A DNA stretch of 64,000 bases from JAENZQ01 sp964553505 (GCA_964553505.1 CAZKKX010000001.1:30276-94275), one strand, 5' to 3'. Numbered from the stretch's first letter, positions 42,842 to 53,303 are shown. Notes: generated by a model not told the origin, from the letters alone. Translations and numbers: made by a program.

Positions 42842-44827
42842 ATGAAAAACAAAGTATTAAAATTAATACTTATGCCAAATACAAGAATTTATCTTTGGAC
42901 ACTTGGGATCTTTATTATCATTATTGCATTTTATAATTATTTTCTTGGTGTCGGAGCTACATTTTTATTGTTGTATATGATTTTCCATAATTGGAAGATA
43001 GAACATAATAGAAAAAAACTATGGACGGAATACATAGAAAATATTACCGAAGAAATTGACCGGACATCCAGGCAGGCTTTGATCAATTTGCCAATGCCGT
43101 TGACTGTTATTGAAATTGATGGAACTATTATATGGTACAATGCTAAGTTTGTTGAAATTTCCAATCAAACAGATTTATTGAACAGAAATATTGAAGAAGT
43201 GGTTCCCGGAGTAAAAGTCAGAGAACTTATCAGTAAAGATGGAAAGGACAAACAGATTCAAATATCTATTCATGATAGAATTTACAAAATGAACTGTAAA
43301 GTTGTAAAAAATACTGAAGATGATAATTACAGTATTGTACTATATTGGTCAGATATAACAAATTATGAGAATTTGAAAAATTTATATAATGATGAAAAAG
43401 CAATTATGGGTTATTTGCATATAGATAATTATGAAGACGTGCTTGCGAGCTCTTCAGTTGAAAGAAGACCTTTACTATCAGCAGAAATAGATAGAACAAT
43501 AAGAGTGTGGGCTTCCAGAATCAATGCTTTTGTCATTAAATATGATGACGACAAATATACCTTTGTGTTTGAGAATAAATATCTTGAAAAATTAGAAACA
43601 AAAAAATTCACCCTTTTGGACGAAGTAAGAGAAATAGAAACAGATTCAGATTTTCCGGCTACATTGAGTATTGGTATCGGAGTAGGAGGGAAAAATCTCT
43701 CCCAACAAGACGAATTTGCAGCGGCAGCTTTGGACTTAGCTCATGGTCGCGGTGGAGATCAGGCTGTAGTTAAAAAAATCAATAAAATAGAGTACTACGG
43801 CGGCAAATCCCAGGTAGTTGAAAAACGAAATAAAGGCAAATCGAGAATAATGGCACATGCCATTCGTCAAATCATTGACCAATCTTCAAATGTTTTTATC
43901 ATGGGTCATAAACTTCCTGATATGGATTGCTTTGGAGCGGCCCTCGGAATTTACAGAATGACGTTAAATAGAAATAAAGAAGCCAGTATTATTCTCGACT
44001 CGGTTAATGAAGGCATTGATGCAATATATAGCATTATAAAAGCCAATAAAAACTATAAGTTTATATCAAGTGAGACGGCATTGGCAACAATAGGAAAAGA
44101 CACGCTGCTTGTTGTTGTGGATACTTACAGGCCAAGCTATACTCAGTGTCAGGAACTTTTAAACTTAACAGATAAGATTATTGTAATAGATCATCACAGA
44201 AAAATGGAAGAATACATTGAAGCAGCTATTCTTTCTTATATAGAACCTTATGCTTCTTCAACCTGTGAACTTGTTACGGAAATTTTACAGTATATGGGTG
44301 ATAAGAAAGAAGTTGAAAAACTCGAGGCGGAAGCGTTATTAGCCGGAATAACGGTGGATACGAAGAACTTTTCATTTAAAACAGGTGTAAGGACTTTTGA
44401 AGCAGCATCATGGCTAAGAAGAATAGGCGCAGATACGACGAATGTTAAGCAATTATTTCAGAGTGATATGGAAGTTTTTGTGGCAAAGGCTGAAATAATA
44501 AAGAATGCTGAAAAGTTAGCCGAAAATATTGCTATTTCTGTTTATGATGCAAAATATAATAACGCGAATATTGTAATAGCACAAGCAGCAGATGAGCTTT
44601 TAGAAATAAAAGGAATAACCACAGCATTTGTAATCGGGTTGGATCAAAAGGGTGAAGTAATTATCAGTGCCAGATCACTTGGAGATATCAATGTACAAGT
44701 TATTATGGAAAAAATGGGCGGAGGAGGTCATTTAACAATGGCCGGAGCGCAGGTAAATAAATCTATTAAACAAGCAGAAAAAGAATTGATTAAAGCCGTT
44801 AAAGACTATATTAAAGAAGGAGATTAA
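42842..44827 (+). CDS. gdpP: Cyclic-di-AMP phosphodiesterase GdpP
   Basis: The 661-residue protein has two membrane spans (about 13-57), a PAS domain (about 75-165), a degenerate GGDEF domain (about 175-305), and a DHH/DHHA1 phosphodiesterase (about 340-655) with GHKLPDMDCFGAAL, VDTYRPS, IDHHRK and GGGGHLTMAG. It degrades c-di-AMP and so affects wall stress, potassium and osmotic balance. It lies 50 bp after the YybS-like gene and 3 bp before rplI. Confidence 0.97.
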   Translation: MKNKVLKLILMPNTRIYLWTLGIFIIIIAFYNYFLGVGATFLLLYMIFHNWKIEHNRKKLWTEYIENITEEIDRTSRQALINLPMPLTVIEIDGTIIWYNAKFVEISNQTDLLNRNIEEVVPGVKVRELISKDGKDKQIQISIHDRIYKMNCKVVKNTEDDNYSIVLYWSDITNYENLKNLYNDEKAIMGYLHIDNYEDVLASSSVERRPLLSAEIDRTIRVWASRINAFVIKYDDDKYTFVFENKYLEKLETKKFTLLDEVREIETDSDFPATLSIGIGVGGKNLSQQDEFAAAALDLAHGRGGDQAVVKKINKIEYYGGKSQVVEKRNKGKSRIMAHAIRQIIDQSSNVFIMGHKLPDMDCFGAALGIYRMTLNRNKEASIILDSVNEGIDAIYSIIKANKNYKFISSETALATIGKDTLLVVVDTYRPSYTQCQELLNLTDKIIVIDHHRKMEEYIEAAILSYIEPYASSTCELVTEILQYMGDKKEVEKLEAEALLAGITVDTKNFSFKTGVRTFEAASWLRRIGADTTNVKQLFQSDMEVFVAKAEIIKNAEKLAENIAISVYDAKYNNANIVIAQAADELLEIKGITTAFVIGLDQKGEVIISARSLGDINVQVIMEKMGGGGHLTMAGAQVNKSIKQAEKELIKAVKDYIKEGD

Positions 44828-44830
44828 TTT

Positions 44831-45274
44831 ATGAAGGTCATTTTGATTAAAGAAGTTAAGAAGCTTGGAAAAGTTGGAGATATTGTTGAAATCAGTGACG
44901 GATATGCAAGAAATTTTCTTTTTCCAAGAGGATTAGCTAAAGAAGCTTCTGAAGGAAACGTAAAAGAATTAAAGAAGCGTAAATCTGCTGAAGAAAAGAA
45001 AAAAAATAAAGAAATAAAAGAAGCTACAGCATTGGCGGATAAAATCAACTCTTTTACAATAAAGCTGAAAACCAAAGGCGGTGAAAAGGGACGTTTATTT
45101 GGTTCCATTACTTCAAAAGACATTTCAGATGCACTAAAAGCTCAATATGGAATAGAAATAGACAAGAAAAAAATAAATCTTTCTTCACCAATAAAACAGA
45201 CAGGAGAAGTAATAGTAGAAGTAAAAATATATCCTGAGATAACGGCAAATTTAAAGGTGGACGTTTCTATATAA
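44831..45274 (+). CDS. rplI: Large ribosomal subunit protein bL9
   Basis: A 147-residue protein with the N-terminal RNA-binding domain (KEVKKLGKVGDIVEISDGYARNFLFP, shown only in part) and a C-terminal domain joined by a long helix. The order gdpP-rplI-dnaB is conserved in Bacillota. Its ATG is 3 bp after the gdpP stop, with AAGGAG inside gdpP. Confidence 0.98.
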   Translation: MKVILIKEVKKLGKVGDIVEISDGYARNFLFPRGLAKEASEGNVKELKKRKSAEEKKKNKEIKEATALADKINSFTIKLKTKGGEKGRLFGSITSKDISDALKAQYGIEIDKKKINLSSPIKQTGEVIVEVKIYPEITANLKVDVSI

Positions 45275-45306
45275 GAAGGTTTTTTAATGGTGGGAGTTGG
45301 TTTTGA

Positions 45307-46644
45307 ATGAGCAATTCAGAGAGGATACCGCCTCATAGCATCGATGCGGAAAAATCTGTTCTCGGATCTATTATTTTGGATAAGAGTGCTTTGATAGAAG
45401 TAGTAGAAGCTCTTAAACCGGATGATTTTTACAGCCAGATGCATAAAGAAATATATGAAGCGGTTATTGAACTATATAGAAAAAATGACCCTGTAGACAT
45501 ATTAACGCTTGCAGAAATTCTTAAGACAAGAAAAACACTGGATATGGTCGGCGGAAGAGGATATTTAGGTCTTTTATCGTCCTCTGTACCTTCTACTTCC
45601 AATGTGGAATACTATGCAAAAATAGTTGAAGAAAAAGCGGTGCTAAGACGGTTGATAGAAGCCTCTTCTTCAATAATGGAAAAAGGTTATCAGGAAAAAA
45701 CTGAAGCAAATGAAGTATTGGATTTTGCAGAACAAAAGGTTTTTGATATTTCTCAAAAACGGCAGAAAAAAGGTTTTTCTATTATTAAGGATGTACTATG
45801 GGAAAACCTTAAAAAAATAGATGAAGCATCAAAAATGGACGGAAATATGACAGGGCTTACAACGGGATTTTTAGATGTAAATAGCAGGACTTCAGGTTTA
45901 CAGAAATCCGATTTGATTATGATTGCGGCCCGTCCGAGCATGGGGAAAACAGCATTTGCTCTCAATATTGCTCAAAATGCTGCGGTTCTGGGAAAAGCTT
46001 CTGTTGCTTTATTCAGTCTTGAAATGTCGAAAGAGCAGTTGGTTCAGCGTCTTTTAAGTTCTGAAGCTATGGTAGAAATACAAAAAATTAGAACAGGAAA
46101 CCTTGAAACTAAAGAATGGGATAAGATTTATATGGCAATAGATGTATTGTCAAAAGCCAATATACATATTGATGATACACCCGGAATTACCAGCTTGGAA
46201 ATAAAAAATAAAAGTAGAAGATTAAAAGCAGAGAAAGGGCTGGATCTGATTATTATCGATTATTTACAACTAATGTCTGCCGATAGCAAGTCAGAAAGCC
46301 GCCAGCAGGAAATTTCAACAATATCAAGATCACTAAAAAACTTAGCAAGAGAATTGGATTGCCCAGTTATTGCGCTTTCACAATTATCCAGAGCTCCCGA
46401 ACTCAGATCAGATCATCGACCCATACTTTCTGATTTAAGAGAATCCGGATCAATAGAACAGGATGCAGATATCGTAATATTTTTATACAGAGATGAATAC
46501 TATAATCCTGAAACAACTGAAAAACCTAATATTTGCGAAGTTATCATTGCAAAACAGAGGAATGGTCCTACCGGAACGGTAGAACTTACATGGCTCGGTA
46601 AATATACAAAGTTTGCCAACAGCTATAAAGGCTCTAACCAGTAG
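45307..46644 (+). CDS. dnaB: Replicative DNA helicase (DnaB family)
   Basis: A 445-residue hexameric helicase (DnaC in Bacillus nomenclature): N-terminal domain with PPHSIDAEKSVLGSI and RecA-like C-terminal domain with ARPSMGKTAFALN (Walker A), IIIDYLQLM (Walker B) and the arginine finger region. No intein or insertion. It is loaded at the origin. Its partner loader would include the DnaD-type protein at 48385; no AAA+ loader gene is in this window. Confidence 0.98.
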   Translation: MSNSERIPPHSIDAEKSVLGSIILDKSALIEVVEALKPDDFYSQMHKEIYEAVIELYRKNDPVDILTLAEILKTRKTLDMVGGRGYLGLLSSSVPSTSNVEYYAKIVEEKAVLRRLIEASSSIMEKGYQEKTEANEVLDFAEQKVFDISQKRQKKGFSIIKDVLWENLKKIDEASKMDGNMTGLTTGFLDVNSRTSGLQKSDLIMIAARPSMGKTAFALNIAQNAAVLGKASVALFSLEMSKEQLVQRLLSSEAMVEIQKIRTGNLETKEWDKIYMAIDVLSKANIHIDDTPGITSLEIKNKSRRLKAEKGLDLIIIDYLQLMSADSKSESRQQEISTISRSLKNLARELDCPVIALSQLSRAPELRSDHRPILSDLRESGSIEQDADIVIFLYRDEYYNPETTEKPNICEVIIAKQRNGPTGTVELTWLGKYTKFANSYKGSNQ

Positions 46645-46702
46645 GTTAATACGGGCTTTAAATTATCGGATGTTAGAATTCGATAGGGGGAAACAGTTAA
46701 AG

Positions 46703-46912
46703 ATGAAAAAAATATCAGGGAGTATGTTGATTACTGAAATTTTGGATATGGATACTCGGTTTACAGAAATTTTAAAAAAGCATGGTTTGAATTGTTTCGG
46801 ATGCCCTGCTTCAAGAATAGAGACTCTTTCAGAGGCAGCCAAAGGACATGATGCAAATATCGATAAAATTCTTAAAGAATTAAATCAATGCTGTAAATCA
46901 GATATGGAGTAA
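46703..46912 (+). CDS. DUF1858 domain protein with CxxC redox motif
   Basis: The 69-residue protein has the hybrid-cluster-associated disulfide (DUF1858/ScdA N-like) domain: TEILDMDTRFTEILKKHGLNCFGCP. The CFGC motif in front of a helix suggests thiol or iron-sulfur chemistry. I start at ATG 46703; the long upstream frame overlaps dnaB and has no domain. Function unknown. It lies between dnaB and purA. Confidence 0.83.
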   Translation: MKKISGSMLITEILDMDTRFTEILKKHGLNCFGCPASRIETLSEAAKGHDANIDKILKELNQCCKSDME

Positions 46913-46986
46913 CATAAATATCAGAAAAAATTTTTAAAGTAATAACCATTATTCTTAATAAGATTCTTAGAAAGCAGGTGTTTTAT

Positions 46987-48270
46987 TTGCCAAGTTTAGT
47001 CATTATAGGGACTCAATGGGGAGACGAAGGAAAAGGAAAAATAATAGATTACCTTTCAAAAAAAGCAAATATGGTTGTCAGAGGGCAGGGAGGCAATAAT
47101 GCAGGGCATACGGTAGTAGTAGAAAATAAAAAATATGCATTGCACTTAATCCCTTCCGGTATTTTATATGAAGATACGGTTAATATTATTGGAAACGGTG
47201 TTGTTGTTGACCCGGAGGGTTTTTTAAATGAATTAAAAAAACTCAAAGAAGAAGGGATTAACACCGGTAATATTGTAATCAGCGACAGAGCGCATATTGT
47301 TTTTCCATATCACAAAGTAATCGACGCATTGTCCGAACAAACTTTAGGAAAAAATGAAATCGGAACAACAAAAAAAGGTATCGGGCCTTGCTATATGGAT
47401 AAAATAGAACGTTCTGGAATAAGGGCCTGCGACCTTCTGGATGAAAAAGAATTTACTGAAAAACTATCGGAACAAATTGATAAGAAAAATGAAATCATTT
47501 TAAAAATATATGAGCAAGCTCCCTTGAAAAAAGATGAAATTATTGAACAATATAAAGGCTATGCTCAAGAACTAAAGCCATTTATCAAAGATACAACGGT
47601 AATGGTCTATGAAGCATTTTGTCGTGGAGAAAAAGTACTTTTCGAGGGTGCACAGGGAACGCTACTGGATGTAGATTTGGGAACTTATCCATATGTTACC
47701 AGTTCACACCCTACTTCAGGTGGTTTTACAATAGGTACGGGAATAGGACCCACGATGATCGAAGAAATTCTTGGGGTTGCAAAAGCATATACCACAAGAG
47801 TTGGCAAAGGACCTTTTGTTACAGAAGAGGACAACGAAACAGGTGACAAAATAAGAAATGCGGGAAATGAATTCGGTACAACAACCGGCAGACCTCGAAG
47901 ATGTGGATGGTTTGATTCAGTTATCGTAAAATATGCCGTCAGAACAAATGGTGTAACGGGGCTTTCTTTAATGCTTTTAGATGTTTTATCCGGATTTGAA
48001 ACAATAAAAATATGTACAGGATACCTTTACCAAGGAGAAATTATTAATGATTTTCCGGCAAGTTTAAAAAAACTCGAAAGCTGTCGGCCTATTTATAAAG
48101 AAATGAAAGGTTGGAAAGAAGATATTACCCAATGTACTCAATATGATGAATTGCCGAAAGAAGCTAAAGAATATATTACAGCTATAGAAAAAGCTGTCGG
48201 AGCACCTGTTAAAATCATTTCAGTAGGACCCAAAAGAGCCCAGACCATTATCAGGGAAGAAATATTCTAA
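46987..48270 (+). CDS. purA: Adenylosuccinate synthetase
   Basis: A 427-residue enzyme making adenylosuccinate from IMP and aspartate. Signatures are GTQWGDEGKGKI (P-loop like), GGNNAGHTV, GTTKKGIGPCY and the catalytic region TTTGRPRRCGWFD. I place the start at the TTG at 46987 (MPSLVIIGTQWG), 6-7 nt after GCAGGTG, instead of the GTG at 46978 that overlaps the ribosome site. A bidirectional terminator follows. Confidence 0.98.
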   Translation: MPSLVIIGTQWGDEGKGKIIDYLSKKANMVVRGQGGNNAGHTVVVENKKYALHLIPSGILYEDTVNIIGNGVVVDPEGFLNELKKLKEEGINTGNIVISDRAHIVFPYHKVIDALSEQTLGKNEIGTTKKGIGPCYMDKIERSGIRACDLLDEKEFTEKLSEQIDKKNEIILKIYEQAPLKKDEIIEQYKGYAQELKPFIKDTTVMVYEAFCRGEKVLFEGAQGTLLDVDLGTYPYVTSSHPTSGGFTIGTGIGPTMIEEILGVAKAYTTRVGKGPFVTEEDNETGDKIRNAGNEFGTTTGRPRRCGWFDSVIVKYAVRTNGVTGLSLMLLDVLSGFETIKICTGYLYQGEIINDFPASLKKLESCRPIYKEMKGWKEDITQCTQYDELPKEAKEYITAIEKAVGAPVKIISVGPKRAQTIIREEIF

Positions 48271-48306
48271 TGATAACAGATAATAAATAAAAGATAACAA
48301 TTAATT

Positions 48307-48333
48307 AAGGGTTTTGCATCATGCAAAACCCTT
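48307..48333. terminator. Bidirectional terminator between convergent purA and dnaD
   Basis: AAGGGTTTTGCA-TCA-TGCAAAACCCTT, a perfect 12-bp stem with a three-base loop. Confidence 0.85.
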
Positions 48334-48384
48334 TGTATACTAACGATTAATATGAAGTTTTGTATTGTGGAAAGCACAAAATAT

Positions 48385-49686
48385 TTATTCTTCATTGATT
48401 TTTTTTAGCTTTTCCGAATAACAGCGGCAGTGTTCCCCGTTGGGAAGCAGACCTGTATCTTTGCACACTTCGCACTCGTATATCATATTCAAATAATCGG
48501 CAGGGAAATTATGTTCAGTTAATAAAAAAGCTTTTTCTTGATTAAGAGCATTAATTTTTTTTCTTAATTTTTGCACATCATTTTTGGATCCGTCGGTTTT
48601 CATCAACACAACCCTTGAAATGGAAATACTGCATTTAGAAATTTCTTCATCAATTGCTCTTATTCTTGGAATTTCTTCATATATTTTATATTTTCTGGAT
48701 TCATGGGTCTTCTCATTTTTGTTTCTGATTTGTTCATATTCATTGAATATATTTTTACTATTACTGTTTCTTTTTATACTCTTATTAGTTGTTTTGGAAT
48801 GAGAGTTATTTATTGACGGTTGAGTACTTTTTTCATGCCAGTTTTTCAACACACTGTTTATATAGTTGATATTCGGATTTGAAATACCCGAAGTTTTCTT
48901 ACATGCTTCTAAAACAGTCTGCAAATCAAACTCCCATTGGTCAAACCATTTATCCATTATTCTCATTTCTTCTTCTGTTGGATAACGAAAATTTAACCCG
49001 AGGGCTTTAAGAATACGTTTATACATTGAATGCCGGGAATCAGTTTTTTCTAAATGCTTTTCTAAGTCCTGTAAGGTTTGAATATGATGATCGTGCCAGT
49101 TTCTAATAATACCGGCGATGTAATTAAAACTATTATTATTTTTTTTATTGACACAATAAGAATATGCCTGCAGAATGATATCCGGCTCCATTTTGTAAGA
49201 ATCTAACCATTCCAAAATTTCAAACATTTCATTTCCTTGAAAAGGACGTCCGGAAATACTTTGGATTTGATCGAACATTTTTTTGATATTGCTGTTTCGC
49301 ATGGCTTTTTCAATATCGCTTGGAGAGTAATTTTTTTTCTGTTGATCGGAAACGGAGGATTTGGTATTTCCCGTAGCAAACAGTTGTTTAAGACTGATAA
49401 ATTCTACAACATAGTCAAAGGGATTGGCTTCCGATTTTTTGTGTTTTTTGATAACTCCCTGTCTTTCCCAATAGTTCCAAGCCTTAAGAACATCTTCTAC
49501 TTCCAGATTCAAATGCTTTGCAATGGTTTCGTTAGACATGGTATCAGATTGATCGGCATACATTCGTGCAAACAAATAAACTTTAACATAATTTCCATCT
49601 GCAAGAGGCATATATTCATTAATAAACATATTTTCTATCTGAGTATCCATAAGATAAAAATCAATTTTTTCTTTTGTAAAATTCAT
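48385..49686 (-). CDS. DnaD-domain replication protein fused to the N-terminal domain of a DnaC/DnaI-type helicase loader
   Basis: The 433-residue protein begins with a winged helix (about 30-95, YADQSDTMSNETIAKHL), then two DnaD/DnaB2 domains ending NYIAGIIRNWHDHH (about 215) and NYINSVLKNWHEKS (about 290). The last 110 residues differ: they match the N-terminal part of clostridial helicase loaders (EEIPRIRAIDEEISKC, the zinc-binding CEVCKDTG and CRCY). The AAA+ domain that should follow is absent; a stop comes at 48385 and no such coding lies beyond. DnaD proteins help helicase loading at the origin. Confidence 0.85.
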   Translation of the reverse strand: MNFTKEKIDFYLMDTQIENMFINEYMPLADGNYVKVYLFARMYADQSDTMSNETIAKHLNLEVEDVLKAWNYWERQGVIKKHKKSEANPFDYVVEFISLKQLFATGNTKSSVSDQQKKNYSPSDIEKAMRNSNIKKMFDQIQSISGRPFQGNEMFEILEWLDSYKMEPDIILQAYSYCVNKKNNNSFNYIAGIIRNWHDHHIQTLQDLEKHLEKTDSRHSMYKRILKALGLNFRYPTEEEMRIMDKWFDQWEFDLQTVLEACKKTSGISNPNINYINSVLKNWHEKSTQPSINNSHSKTTNKSIKRNSNSKNIFNEYEQIRNKNEKTHESRKYKIYEEIPRIRAIDEEISKCSISISRVVLMKTDGSKNDVQKLRKKINALNQEKAFLLTEHNFPADYLNMIYECEVCKDTGLLPNGEHCRCYSEKLKKINEE

Positions 49687-49852
49687 GGGACATGCTCCTT
49701 GATTTTTGTAGGGTTAATCCAATAATGTATATATTATATCATTAAAAAAATAAAGATAAAATGAAATAAGTACTATATTCTTATTTAAAAAATAGGAGAA
49801 TATTGTATAATAGTATTGATAAATTAATGTAGATGTAATATATGGTGGAAAA

Positions 49853-51570
49853 ATGAAAAATTTTAAGAATATTAATAATAAAATAAATAAATATATCTGC
49901 TATAGAAAAGAAGAGCAGAAGCATTATCGTCAGTTGGAGAAGACGCTGAAAAAAAGAACGCAAGAACGCTATATTTTTGAAGCATGTGAGGAAAACAAAA
50001 ATTATTCTATAAAAAAAAATAAATCAAAAAAATCAAATCTTAACGATACTATCCGTATAATCAAAAAAGGACATCAAAAATTTAGGGAAAAGATAAAATC
50101 ATTTGCTAAAACCCCAAGATATATAAAAAACAAATGGCTCATTTTATTAAAAAAACAATATAGGTCCTTAAATATCTCTTCAATAAAAAAGAAGATTAAA
50201 ACACCGTCATTTATAAACTCTAAAAAAATTATAGGAAAATCTATTAAAATCAAGATGATTGCAGGGACTTCCCTTATCATTATAATACTTTTATCATCTC
50301 TTTATATTTTAGATAATATAACAGCCTATAAAGTATTTTTTAATGGAGAAGAGATAGGTGTCGTAAAGGATCCAGAAAGTGTAGTGTATTTAACAGAATT
50401 ATTGGACGATAAATTGGATTTTGCTTATGGCGCTGAAATTATCATTAACGAAGACAATTTAGAGTTTGAAAAAATAAGAAGCTTAAAGTTAGAACTGACT
50501 GCAGATGATGTGCTGTTAAACCATTTTACATATTTTCCAAATCTTGAAGCTAAAAGTTATTCAATTCATATAAATGGAAAAGAAGCAGCCTTGTTTTCCA
50601 GAAAAGAAGAAGCAGAAAACCTTTTAGAAGAAATCAAAAATACTTACATAAAAAAAGATGAAGAAACCATAGAATATGAAAAAGTAGATTTTCTTGAAAC
50701 TGTTACCATTGAAGAAAAAGAAACCGATCTGTCTGATTTAAATAATTATGAATCCGCTTTAAAATATATTCTCAAAGGTACGACGGAGGAAAAAAGTTAT
50801 AAAGTAAAAAAGGGAGAAAACTACTGGACAATTGCAGAAAAATATAATATCACTCCGGAAGAGCTGGAGGCAGCAAATCCATCAGTTGATCCGGGGAAAA
50901 TCCAGATTGGGCAGGAAATCAGTTTGATTGTTCCAAAGCCATTGATCACGGTTGTAAGTTTGGAAAAGAAAAAATATTATGAACAAATTCCTTATGAAGT
51001 CACATATGAGAATACCGGTGCATTATTTAAAGGTGAAAATGAAATCAAATTGAGAGGTAAGAATGGAAAAAGAGAAATCTTAGCGGAAATAACTCGACAT
51101 AATGGTATAGAAATATCCAGAAAAGAAATAGACACCAAGGTTATGGAAGAGCCACGAACACAAGTTGTTCTTGTAGGAACAAAGGCTTTACCTCCTTTGA
51201 TTGGGACAGGCACCTTTGATGAACCTGCAAGGGGAAGGCTCACATCTCGATTTGGCATCCGTTGGGGCACAATGCATTCAGGAATAGATGTTGCAGCAGC
51301 GACAGGTACTACAATCAGAGCTGCAGATGGAGGTTCCGTGACTTATACCGGATGGAAAGGAAATTATGGACTTACGGTGATTATCGATCATGGTCAAAAT
51401 AAATCAACCCTTTACGCCCACTGCAGCAAAATTCATGTCAATAAAGGGGACAAGGTCTACAAGGGACAAAAAATAGCTGAAATTGGAAGCACCGGAAGAA
51501 GCACAGGTCCTCATGTCCATTTTGAAGTTCAAGTAAATGGTAAAGCACAGAATCCACTGAATTATGTGAA
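49853..51570 (+). CDS. Membrane-anchored M23 peptidase with LysM and G5 domains (3' end lost in the gap)
   Basis: About 573 residues are visible. A long basic cytoplasmic region (1-135) precedes one membrane span (about 137-155). Outside lie a LysM domain (KVKKGENYWTIAEKYNITPEEL), a G5 domain (about 365-445) and an M23 domain with HSGIDVA, YAHCS and GPHVHFEV, so the zinc ligands are complete. It likely cuts peptidoglycan cross-bridges. The text LNYV is where such proteins normally end, so only a few residues are missing in the run of N. GGTGG precedes the ATG. Confidence 0.93.
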
Positions 51571-51670
51571 NNNNNNNNNNNNNNNNNNNNNNNNNNNNNN
51601 NNNNNNNNNNNNNNNNNNNNNNNNNNNNNNNNNNNNNNNNNNNNNNNNNNNNNNNNNNNNNNNNNNNNNN
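51571..51670. other. Assembly gap (100 N)
   Basis: Exactly 100 unknown bases, the standard placeholder for a scaffold gap of unknown size. The M23 peptidase gene enters it from the left. Real genes may be missing here. Confidence 0.98.
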
Positions 51671-51703
51671 TAACCTCCATTAATGAAAAAAGGCAGACAA
51701 GAG

Positions 51704-51729
51704 AGAGGATGGGCGACGGCCCATCCTCT
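51704..51729. terminator. GC-rich hairpin downstream of the subtilisin gene
   Basis: AGAGGATGGGC, loop GACG, GCCCATCCTCT: a perfect 11-bp stem. Read on the minus strand a T run comes about 13 bases later, so it may terminate the subtilisin gene, or the M23 gene from the other side. Confidence 0.6.
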
Positions 51730-51783
51730 GAGTGTAAGTGTAAGGTTGAAGCAATATTTCTAAGATTTAATATTTATATTTTA

Positions 51784-51807
51784 ACTTATACTTAGACTTA
51801 TACTTAC
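51784..51807. repeat. Tandem 12-bp repeat, two copies
   Basis: ACTTATACTTAG is repeated once with a single end change. No function is evident. Confidence 0.5.
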
Positions 51808-51828
51808 AAGTTGTGAGTTTTGCTATGC

Positions 51829-53136
51829 CTATAACAGAAGATAGATTAAAAACATGAGATTCATATCATCTGAAGAAAAAGGCAAAGAAGCTATTTTTCT
51901 TAAACCATCCGATTTTTGAGGCTTCTTAGGAACATAAGCAGAGGGTGTGGTATTTACTTTTTTTACATTCAACATTTTAGAGATATCTGCTACACCTGCA
52001 CCTTGTGAAATTCGAGATTCTCCTCTTATGGGAATAGCAGTGCTTTTAACTATTCTTTTTGCTTGATCGGGGCTGATATTGCTGTTTTTTTCGTAAAGAA
52101 GCGCTATAGCACCACTTACAAAAGGTGTAGACATGGATGTTCCGGAATGAGAAGTATAGCCGCTTGGATTTTTATTTGAGAGTGAAACGATATCAACTCC
52201 GGGAGCCATTATATCAGGCTTGATTTCTCCTGATAAGGTAGGTCCTCTGCTTGAAAATTCTGCTACAAATACATCTTCATATGAAGTTGTTCGATTGTCG
52301 TCAATAGAGCCTACAGTAATAACAAAGGGGCTTATGCCCGGAGAGTTTATGGTTCGTCTGTTGGGTCCGCTATTTCCTGCTGCGGTTACAACGCAAATAC
52401 CATAATTAGATGCGGCGGCAGCACCTTTTGCGAGGGGATCTTCTCTATAAGTCGTGTCTGCAGGAGTGCCAAGGGACAAATTTAAAATTTTTATGTTGTA
52501 TTTGTCTTTGTTATCTACAACCCATTGGATGCCGGCTAAAATATCTGATGTAGACCCGCTACCGGTATCATCCAGAGCTTTAACAGCAATAATATTTGCA
52601 TCGGGAGCTACTCCTTTATACTTTGATGTTGAAAAACCATTTCCTGCTGCAATACCGGCTACATGAGTTCCGTGCCCGTCATCGTCATAAGGGGACTCTC
52701 GATTGTTGATTAAATCTTTGAAAGCAACGATTCTGTTTTTTGGTTTAACTAAATCACTATGTGGAGCCACACCGGTATCAACAACAGCAATACCTATGCC
52801 TTTTCCTGTATAGCCATTATCATTTACCGCGTCTGAGCCCATAAACTTTCTTGCAATATCTACAGTTTTAAATACTTTATTGTCTTCATCAATAAATTTT
52901 ATCATATTATGAAGAGCAATAGGATCGACACTGTCCGAAGGAATTTCTGCGGCGACGGCATTGATAAAGGGAAGCTCATATTTAATTTTGCCATTTTTCT
53001 CTAAAACACACTCCTTTATTTCACTAATGGTTTTATTTGAATATATGATAACTTGCAGAGATTGTCTTGTTCCTGCAGAAATGCGTGCTGCGACCATTGG
53101 ATGGACATATTTGGATCTCGCTTTTTTTATATTCAT
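51829..53136 (-). CDS. Subtilisin-like serine protease (S8, AprX-like, no signal peptide)
   Basis: A 435-residue protease: an inhibitor-like propeptide (about 20-90) and an S8 domain with the triad D120 (VVDTG), H155 (DGHGTH) and serine in SGTSMSTPFV (about 340); the oxyanion region TAAGNSGP is present. There is no N-terminal signal sequence, as in the AprX group, so it may work inside the cell or leave during sporulation. The C terminus ends in a hydrophobic stretch (NLMFLIYLLL). ATG 53136 follows GGAG by 8 nt. It is divergent from the walRK unit. Confidence 0.9.
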   Translation of the reverse strand: MNIKKARSKYVHPMVAARISAGTRQSLQVIIYSNKTISEIKECVLEKNGKIKYELPFINAVAAEIPSDSVDPIALHNMIKFIDEDNKVFKTVDIARKFMGSDAVNDNGYTGKGIGIAVVDTGVAPHSDLVKPKNRIVAFKDLINNRESPYDDDGHGTHVAGIAAGNGFSTSKYKGVAPDANIIAVKALDDTGSGSTSDILAGIQWVVDNKDKYNIKILNLSLGTPADTTYREDPLAKGAAAASNYGICVVTAAGNSGPNRRTINSPGISPFVITVGSIDDNRTTSYEDVFVAEFSSRGPTLSGEIKPDIMAPGVDIVSLSNKNPSGYTSHSGTSMSTPFVSGAIALLYEKNSNISPDQAKRIVKSTAIPIRGESRISQGAGVADISKMLNVKKVNTTPSAYVPKKPQKSDGLRKIASLPFSSDDMNLMFLIYLLL

Positions 53137-53303
53137 AAAGATCACTCCAATACTATTTTCAATTTATAATATGTCTGATTAGAAAGGAGTGTTAAATCCA
53201 AAGAGAAACAATATTTCCATAAAGTGTATGTTACAAATATAATACAAGATGTTATAATAAATCTCTGAGGAAATACAACTTAACAACGAGGGGGAAGAGA
53301 AAA

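Noticed and set aside
51784..51807. The 12-bp tandem repeat as a CRISPR or phase-variation tract
   Set aside because: Only two copies, no spacers, and not inside a promoter or reading frame that it could switch.
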